Origin: Vandiemenella viatica | Taxonomy: Eukaryota; Arthropoda; Insecta; Orthoptera; Morabidae | DNA: 64,000 nucleotides | NCBI GenBank assembly: GCA_031002005.1 | Contig: CM061920.1 | Span: 50,694,610 to 50,758,609 of the forward strand | Direction: 5' to 3' | In this document: positions 38,301-47,300 of the stretch, piece after piece | Layout: each line of letters starts with the position of its first letter | How positions within the stretch are numbered: position 1 is the first letter of the stretch | Made by a program: the position numbers and the translations under genes | The notes under the pieces: generated by a model | Database searches by the model: none | What the model was told of the DNA's origin: nothing | Seen by the model: the letters and a program-made list of their open reading frames with translations, nothing else

Positions 38301-41300
38301 CTGCTGTTAAACTATTTTCAATTTGCGGAATGTTATCAGATTGTTGTACTACTGCCAGATCGTTGGCATAAGAGAACTTTCTGGATTCTGTTTGAGGAAT
38401 GTCAGAAATATAAACATTAAAAAGAAGTGGGGCAAGAACTGAGCCTTGAGGCAGACCATTATTCACTCTTCTTACTTTGCTTATCTTATTGTCTGAAACA
38501 ACCTGGAATGTTCGGTTAGCTAGCATGGTATTGATCAGACAAGTGATTTTTTTACACTTCAAAATGTTCAGCAGTTTATATACCAGGCCCTCTCGCCACA
38601 CTGTATCATAGGCTGCGGTAAGGTCAACAAATACAGCACCTGTCTTCAATCGTCTCTCGAATCCTGCTTCTATGTGAGTTGCCAATGCCAGGACCTGATC
38701 CTCGCAGTTTCTTGCTAATCTAAAACCTGCCTGTTCAACTGGGAGGTTTGCGAAAATAATTGGACTGATTCTATTGTAGATGATCCTTTCAAATAACTTG
38801 TAAGTAGTACTTAGCAGTGAAATAGGTCTAAAATTCTCTGGAACTTCAGGGCTTTTTCCAGGCTTCAGAATGGCTATGATCTTTGCCCGTTTAAATTCTG
38901 CAGGAATGACACTTGTCTGTAGTATGTTAGTGAAGAAGCGGGCCAACCATTTTTTGGTATGTTTTCCACAGTGTGTAAGGAACTCTGGGTGAACTTCGTC
39001 AAAACCTGGAGCCTTCCCATTCTTCATTTGTTTGTTGGCCCTTGCCACCTCTATATCGGTGACAGGGGATGAGAGGTTTGTAGGGGCAGAGTACAATCGT
39101 TTTAGATGGAACAATAGTTTTTTCACTTTCCGAGTATGATCTTTATCGGCGCTCATTCTAGACATGTTGGCAAGTCGACTTGCTATTTGGTCTGGAGTAA
39201 CCTGATGCTTTGCTTGAGGGTTATGTGGGGTTCCACCTAGCTTTTTAAGGAGGCTCCATGCTTTCCGGCTGGACTTCTTGAAATTCAAGGTTTGCACCGT
39301 ATCATTCCATTTGCGTTTTCGGGCACTGTCCAGGCTCTGCAGCAGGTCGTCGGCTGCTTCTGTACGTCCGTTTTGTTGGAAATCATCATATAGCATTTCG
39401 CATGTTTCGTTCCAACACGGGATATATTCTTTTCTAAAGCCTCTAGGAATAGACTTTTTAGCTGTCGCTATGGTTACTCTGACAAATCTATTATAATTTT
39501 TTATTAATGGAGGTATCCATCTTAGGTTTTTATCCAGGTTACCGGCAAATTCTTCCCACTTTGCTTTCCCAAAGTTCCATCTAGGTAAAGGAGAGGATAT
39601 AATTATGGGAATTGTTAGGCCAACTTCTAGCAAGACTGGTCAGTGTTGACTATTTGGAAAGGCTTGTAGGACTCGTCTTGTAGTTGGTAAAGGGTGGCTT
39701 TGATCGTCACGTGAAACAAAACATAGATCTGGGTTGGTTTCGGTGTTCCATCTTCCCGATTTAAAAGTACCCGTGTCTTTCAGGTTAAAAACTAAGTTCA
39801 TGTTATTTGCTGCCGCCCATTCCTCTAGCCTGATTCCATCCTGGTTGTTTTCTGTGTACTTCCAATCTGTATGGTGGCTGTTGAAATCGCCAATATACAT
39901 TACAGGATGTCGAGACTCTGGTAGAACTTCACTCGGCCATGAAACGGAAGGGGGTTTATACACATTAATAATTTTAATGTTGTTCACCACCGTGGTAATA
40001 ATGTGGATGTTATTTTCGCTGCATGCTGAGACGAGGTAGGCATTGGTAACAGTATTTCGCACATATGTTGCGCATCCATAATTTTGATGATGAGTAGCAC
40101 CTAAAATTTTGTAGCCTTGTACTTTCCCTCTCAGACTCAGCTGCAAATCATCCTTGGTGTGGGTTTCTTGAACGCAGGCTATATCGACGTTGTGGTCAAG
40201 TAATAACTTTGAAAGGCAATCGCTTTTTGATTGGCTTATTCCTTCCATGTTAAGTTGGCAAACCCTTAGTGAAGGTCCAAGGGTTCTTGCCTTTTGGTTC
40301 TGATAAGAACCGTTAGGTGACATGAGGATTACTGTGCTCTGGTTGCCAGGAGATCCTGTAGGATTGTCTGGCAGGCCGACTGTGTAGACTATTTAGCCGT
40401 GCAAGCACGTTGCCCAGGGTGTACCACGAGGAGGCTAATGTGATGGAACTGCAATACAGTGTGGCATTGAAAAGAAGTGGAGCAGTTGCCACTGCCCAAC
40501 CTGAAAATGAGCCAAGCATTGATTTGTGTACCGAACCCCTAACTTCTGACCTACTAGTGTCAATAGAGTATGGAACCCTAAATGTGTGCGACTCGACTCA
40601 CGCTTGCTGCACACCATTAATTTATTTAAATTGTAAGCCAATTCCTTTACTTCTTTGATACATGCCCTCATTACTCTCGCTGATATGTGAGGGATTTTCG
40701 ACCCTTTTCCTTCTACTGGCCTTGCCTAGTTGAGTTTGTTGTTAAAAGTTATGCCAATGTATTTGGATTTCAAATTTTCAGTCAGCAGTTCTTTACCCAC
40801 CTTATAATCACAATCAAATTTTAGTTTTTTTTATCTATTGTAATGCTTTTTGCGTCTCTCGCCGTTGATTTGATTGTAATTATAATTATGAATAACTCAG
40901 TTCTTTAGATCCAAAATATATCGTTTATTTTATATCTTCGGATCTACTAGGAATTACAATGGAATTGGTTATTCTCAGAAGATGCAGGTTTCGTTTTTAG
41001 GCAATGATTTTCTCGAGCATTCAATCTACGAGTCTACTCTGGTAACTATCATCTCACAAGTCCTAATCTCCATAGCAACTTACAACTCATTTCTTTTTCT
41101 TTCTAAGAGTATATATATTATTAATTTCTATCTACTCTCAGAAATCAAAAATGTAATTTTCTCATAAAAATATTTCTGTTCTGTTACACTATGTACCTAA
41201 TAAGCTTACCCTTCTTTGCTTTATCTTAATCCCATGTTGGGGTTTAAGGGTTTGGGAGAGACTATACTAGCCTTTTCCAACCAAATGTCAACCTCTCCTT

Positions 41301-44300
41301 CACGTGGTGCACCCTGTTTGCACGGACGAGGCTCTGGCGACTGAATGATTCCTGGTATAAGGAGTCACCTACTGCTTGTCAAAGGCCTCCGAAAGGAGGG
41401 CGGAAGAGCGGGGAGTGGTCCTAGGGCATCCTCTTACCCTTGGGGCTGGAAACGGCCCCTAAAGGCGGATGAATCAGAAATGATCAACGGCATGGGGGTG
41501 CAGAAGGCAACGGGAAACCACTGCATTAAAGACCCAAAGGGTATCCCGAGGACATGTAATCCTCACAAATTACATATATCATGACGGCTTCTTCCTGGGT
41601 AAAATATTCCAGAGGTAAAATAGTCCCCCAGTCGGATCTCCGGTTGTGGACTGCTCAGGGGGGAAGTCATCAGAATGAATACAAACATTTTACGAGTCAG
41701 AGTGTGGAATCTCAGAAGTCTGAATAGGGCAGGTAGGTTAGAAAACCTAAAAAGGGAGATAGAATGACTCAAGTTAGATGTTGTTGGGATTAGTGAGATT
41801 GAAATGGAAGGACGCACAGGATTTCTGGCTTGGGGAACACAGGATAATTAGCACACAAGCTGTCAATGGAGTCACATGGTGTATGATTTGTAATGAATAA
41901 GAGAGTAGGGAAACGGATGAGTTATTATGAACAATTTAGTGACAGGATGAGGTTAGAAACTAAACCCGTCCCAATCACGTTACTACCAGTGTATATGCCA
42001 ACATCACAGGAATATGACGAAGAAATAGAGAAAATGAACACCGAAATTGAAGAATTAATCCAATATGTGAGGGAGGAAAATCTAATAATCATAGGTGATT
42101 GGAATGTGATAGTGGGAGAAGGAAAAGAGGGGAATACTGTAGGAAGTTTTGGTCTAGAAGAAAGAAATGAGCGAGGAAGCAGGTTGTTATAATTTTGTGA
42201 AAGATATAAGCAGTGGCGAACACATTGTTTAAGAACCATGTAAGACGGATATACACCTGGAAACGTCCTGGGGATACAGGCAGATACCAGCTAGATTATA
42301 TCATGGTCAAACAAATATTCAGGAATCAAGTTCTAGACTGAAAGCGTACCTAGGAGCTGACATAGACTCTGACCATCATGTGATAGTGATGAAGTGCAGG
42401 ATGAAATTGAAAGGAAGCAGCATAAGCAGAGCAGACTGGAAGTGAATAAAAAGAAACAAAATATTACCACAGAAAAGTTTACAAAAATGGTAGACTTAGG
42501 TCGAAGATGTAATTCTGAAAGGAGCTCAACCAAGGACTAATGGAATGCATTAAAGGCCGAAATAATGAAATCTGGTAAAGAAACATTAGGCTTTAGGGAA
42601 CAAACTGCCCTGAAAACTTTGTATCACAGAAGACATTTTGGAGCTAATGGATTAGAGGAGAAGGTACAAAAATGTTCAGCTTGAAGCAAGAAGAGAGCAA
42701 TACAGGCAATTTAGAAATCAAATAAACAGAAAATGCAAAAAAGCAAAAGAAAAATGGCTACAAGAAAAGAGTGAAGAAGTAGAAAAGGAAATGATCGTAG
42801 GTAAAGTAGATGTTGCATATAGGAAGATCAAACAGAATTTTGGAGACATGAAGAAAAGAGGTGTGAACATTAAAGCTGCCGATGGGAAACCTCTTTTAAG
42901 CTCAGATGATAGAGCTAACCGATGGAAGGAATAAATTGAGAAACTGTATGACGGGGATGACTTGAACAATAGTATAATGGAAAAGGAAGGCGATGTCGAC
43001 ATGGATGACTTAGGAGATCCTGTTTTGAGGACAGAATTTAATAAATCTCTGAATGACTTGAAAGCAAAGAAGGCAGTTGGAATTGATGAGATCCCTGCAG
43101 AACTTCTTAAATCCCTAGAAGAGGAAGGAATCGAAAGATTATTCAAGCTGATATCCAAAAGTTATGAAACAGGAGAAATTCTAACTGATTTTATTAAAAA
43201 TATCATCTTCACACTTCCAAAGAAAGCACAAGCCGACAAATGTGAGGAATTATTGCACCATTAGTCTAACATCACATGCTTCAAAATTACTGACCACAAT
43301 AATATACAGAAGAATGGAAAGGATAGTAGAAGACATAGTAGGTGAAGATCAGTTTGGGTTTAGGAAAAATCGCGGTACAAGGGAAGCAATTCTGGCTTTA
43401 AGATTAATACTCGAAGTGCGGATCAAGAAAAATAATGATACTTTTATGGCATTTGTTGATTTAGAAAAAGCTTTTGATAATGTTAGGTGGGACAAGATGT
43501 TAAAATTTTTAAAGAAGTCAGGTCTAATGTATCGAGATAGAAGAATACTGTATAAACTATATAAGAATCAAGTGGCTGTAATAAAAGTAGAGAATCATGA
43601 GAGACAAGCATCAGTTAAAAAGGGTGTGAGACAAGGTTGTAATATTCAACTTGTATGTAGAGGACACAATAAAGGAAGTAAAAGAAAAATTTCCATCTGG
43701 CATAAGTGTTCAGGGAGAAAAAATTAGTTTGCTACGATTTGCTGATGACATTGTCTTGTTAGGAGAAAGGGCTGAGGACATTGAGAAATTACTGAATGGC
43801 ATGAACAAAATACTGATGAAAGATTTTGGACTGAATATAAATCAAAGGAAGACTAAAGTGATGAAATGTAGCAGAAATGATACCAATACTAGTAGATTAA
43901 ATATAAAAATAGGATCGGATGCAATTGGAGAAGTAAGTGAATTCTGTTACTTAGGAAGCAACAGATGGCCGAAGCAAGAATGATGTTAAAAGCAGAATAG
44001 CACAAGCAAAAAGAGCCTTCATGAAAAGGAGAATCTTTTAGTTTCAAATATTAATCTAGGAATTAGAAAAAAACTTTTTAAAACTCTATTTGTGGAGCAC
44101 AACACTTTACGGTAGTGAAACATGGACTTTAGGAATACCGGAAAGAAGGAAAATTGAAGCATTTGAAATGTGGTGTTACAGAAGAATGCTGAAAATTAAG
44201 TGGACAGACAAAGTAAGAAATGAAAGAGTTTTGGAAATGATGGGTGAGGAAAGAAGTTTGTGGAAGAAGATTACAGAAAGAAGAGACAGGCTGGTAGGTC

Positions 44301-47300
44301 ATATTTTGAGACATGGTGGATTAGTTAATTTGCTGGTGGAGGGAACAGTCCAAGGTAAGAACTGTAGATGAAGACAGAGACTAGAATATATGAAGCAGAT
44401 AATTGAAGACATGGGTTTTAGGGGATATGTAGTGATGAAGATGTTAGCACAAGATAGGAAGGGTTGGAGGATTTCATCAAACCAGTCAAAACACTGATGA
44501 CAGCAGAAAAAAAAAAGAAAGAAAAATCCCATGTTGATCTACTAGGCTAAATATCCTGCCCTAGATCACCCTGCAGCTGCTTAAATTCTTCTACCATCTT
44601 GATCCTATTATATTTTCATTCGCAAACAATCTAACTTTTGATAGTAAACCATCAACACAATCATTCATTAGAATAATGAGTAGCGATGGTCCCGATACAC
44701 TACCCTGTGGCACTCCCATTTTCACTTCCACTTCTTTTGATACCCCATTTCCTACCCAAACTTTTTTCATTCTATCTTTTATGATCTCTTCTACCCAGCA
44801 AATCATCCATTCCAATAATTTTTACTTTATTTACCACCATTGTTGCTCACTCTGTCAAATGTCTTAGAAAGATCTAGTGATGCACTATCCATTTGGCTTC
44901 CCTTGTCCATTTCATCTGAAATATTTGCAAATAGCCTACTAACTGAGATTTGTATGAATATCCTTCCCCAAAACTATTTTGTCGACTTGAAAACCACTAA
45001 CATTCCTCACACAACTTTGGTGAGGGGATGGAGACAGATGATCAAAGGGATTTTAGTTCCACGATGGGAAAAAATAGAAATGCTAAACAATTAGATTAAG
45101 CTGCTTAAACAATAACTGATTAAGAAAGAACTAAGAAGGCAAAAGAATCATAAATATCACAAAGCCAGTAACAATAGTGTTAGTGGAAAACAGTAGAACT
45201 GCAATGAACAAAATAATTGAATTTGCAAAACTTAGTGGAGATACATGAAACCACAAGCAATTATGGGAGTAGTCTCTTTGTTAAAAGAGGTTTTCCCTGT
45301 TGGTTGTAGAGGAGAAACTGGTAGAGGGGTATTCATACTGGCTAGCAAAGACTAATACACTTCACACTGAGTGTGGCTGGTAAGTGGTAACGCTCTGACT
45401 TAGCATTTGGGAGGTCTCTGGTTCAAATCCCCATCCAGGTATCCAGATTTTGTTTCCTCAAATCACTTCAGGCGAATGCCGGGATGCTTTCTTTAAAAGG
45501 CCGTGACTGGATTCTGTACCACTGAATGCTCCCATCCTTTCCCACCTCTAATGACAGTTCGCTGGTGTTTATAGATCATGATAATGAATAATTTGGAGGA
45601 AGATTTCAGTGGTAAGAAAAAATAAAAAAAAATACTCAGGATGTAGGCTGCTTACTGTAGTGGAAGAATGAATTATGAAGATGAAATTCGTGGGGAGAAA
45701 CTAAATTCATGCTCAGTCCAGAAATGAGAGTAGAATGATCAATATTGGCAGGATTAAAATTGCCAAGTGTCCCCTGGAAAGGAAATAAGATTAGTAACAC
45801 AAGGGAACAGAAATTTGCAAATACCTTAATAAGGGAAGGAGGCTTTACACAAGGGGACAAAACATGTTGGATATCTTCCTAATAAAGCTGGATCATCAAC
45901 TTGTCGGGTGTTGAGTAACAGAACGAATAAATCATCATGAAACACTTGTAGAACACCTGCTGTTCGCTAGGGTATGGCTAAAGCAAATGTTCCAACTATT
46001 AATGAAGCAATAATTAACTGCATGCCTTCTGGTACCTACAATCTTTTATAACATAGCCACCACACAATTTACACACCATCAAATGTGAAAGGGAAATTAA
46101 AATGAGTTCACGGTACACAATTTCAAAGTCATAAGATATTTATTTTCTTCCAAAAGTCTCTCCTTTACAAAGTTTAGTACCAGATTTCAATAAAGTAATC
46201 AGACTTCTTCTCCATCAAAGATCTTCAGGTAACGTGCACTCACACGAGAGGACAAACTCTCATCCAGCCCCCTAACTTAGATGAAAGTATGACTGCATCA
46301 TTATTGACACATGCTACCACTACGTGGAACCATTTGCTCAGTAAGGCACACACAAGCCTACCCCATTCAAATATGCTTGTAGACTAATTGAGAAACCAGT
46401 ATCTCTGCTGTAGAAAACACTCTTGGGATTCTAGCCGCGTCAAATAAAAGTCGACTGGCGACGTTTCGAGAGCTGGCACTGCTCCCATTGTCAAGCCCTG
46501 CTTAACTAACTAAAACTGCCTAGCGGTAGTCTCTATATAGGGCTACCGGACGGGAGAGGAGGGGAACTCGCGCGGAGGGCGGGTCTGCTTGGTGACGTCA
46601 TGTTCCTGTTGTTGTTATGCCCAAATATGGTCCGCTCCCGTGTGTTTCGTAATTGTCTAATAACTGGCCTCCATGTTTGACTTATCGGGATCAAGGACTT
46701 AACATAAGTCAAACATGGAGGCCAGTTATTAGACAATTACGAAACACACGGGAGCGGACCATATTTGGGCATAACAACAACAGGAACATGACGTCACCAA
46801 GCAGACCCGCCCTCCGCGCGAGTTCCCCTTCTCTCCCGTCCGGTAGCCCTATATAGAGACTACCGCTAGGCAGTTTTAGTTAGTTAAGCAGGGCTTGACA
46901 ATGGGAGCAGTGCCGGCTCTTGAAACGTCGCCAGTCGACTTTTATTTGACGCGGCTAGAATCCCGAGAGTGTTTTCTACAGTGCTGCCGCCGCGAAAACG
47001 TTCGCAGTTATTTATCAGTATCTCTGCTCTTTGCACCCTGAACTCGTTAACCTTGTAACATCAGCAAAAAACTTCACAAATTAATATTTTGAAAAGTATT
47101 TAATAGTTTAAATTGTAATTAATATATGAGATTCCTGATTTCCTATTCTATCTATTTCAATTTAGTTTGTTCCTCAAAGAGGTTTCTATGAAATTAATCT
47201 TAAGTTCTGTTACATCATCAATCAGGTGGCTTCTTAACAATTACCACAAACCATTTAAAAAATCTCATTACTCTCTTAGATACTTTAAACATTCTATGAG

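Noticed and set aside
46533..46856. Two 67-codon frames giving nearly the same peptide on opposite strands
   Set aside because: They are the same sequence in the two arms of the palindrome. No evidence of a protein.
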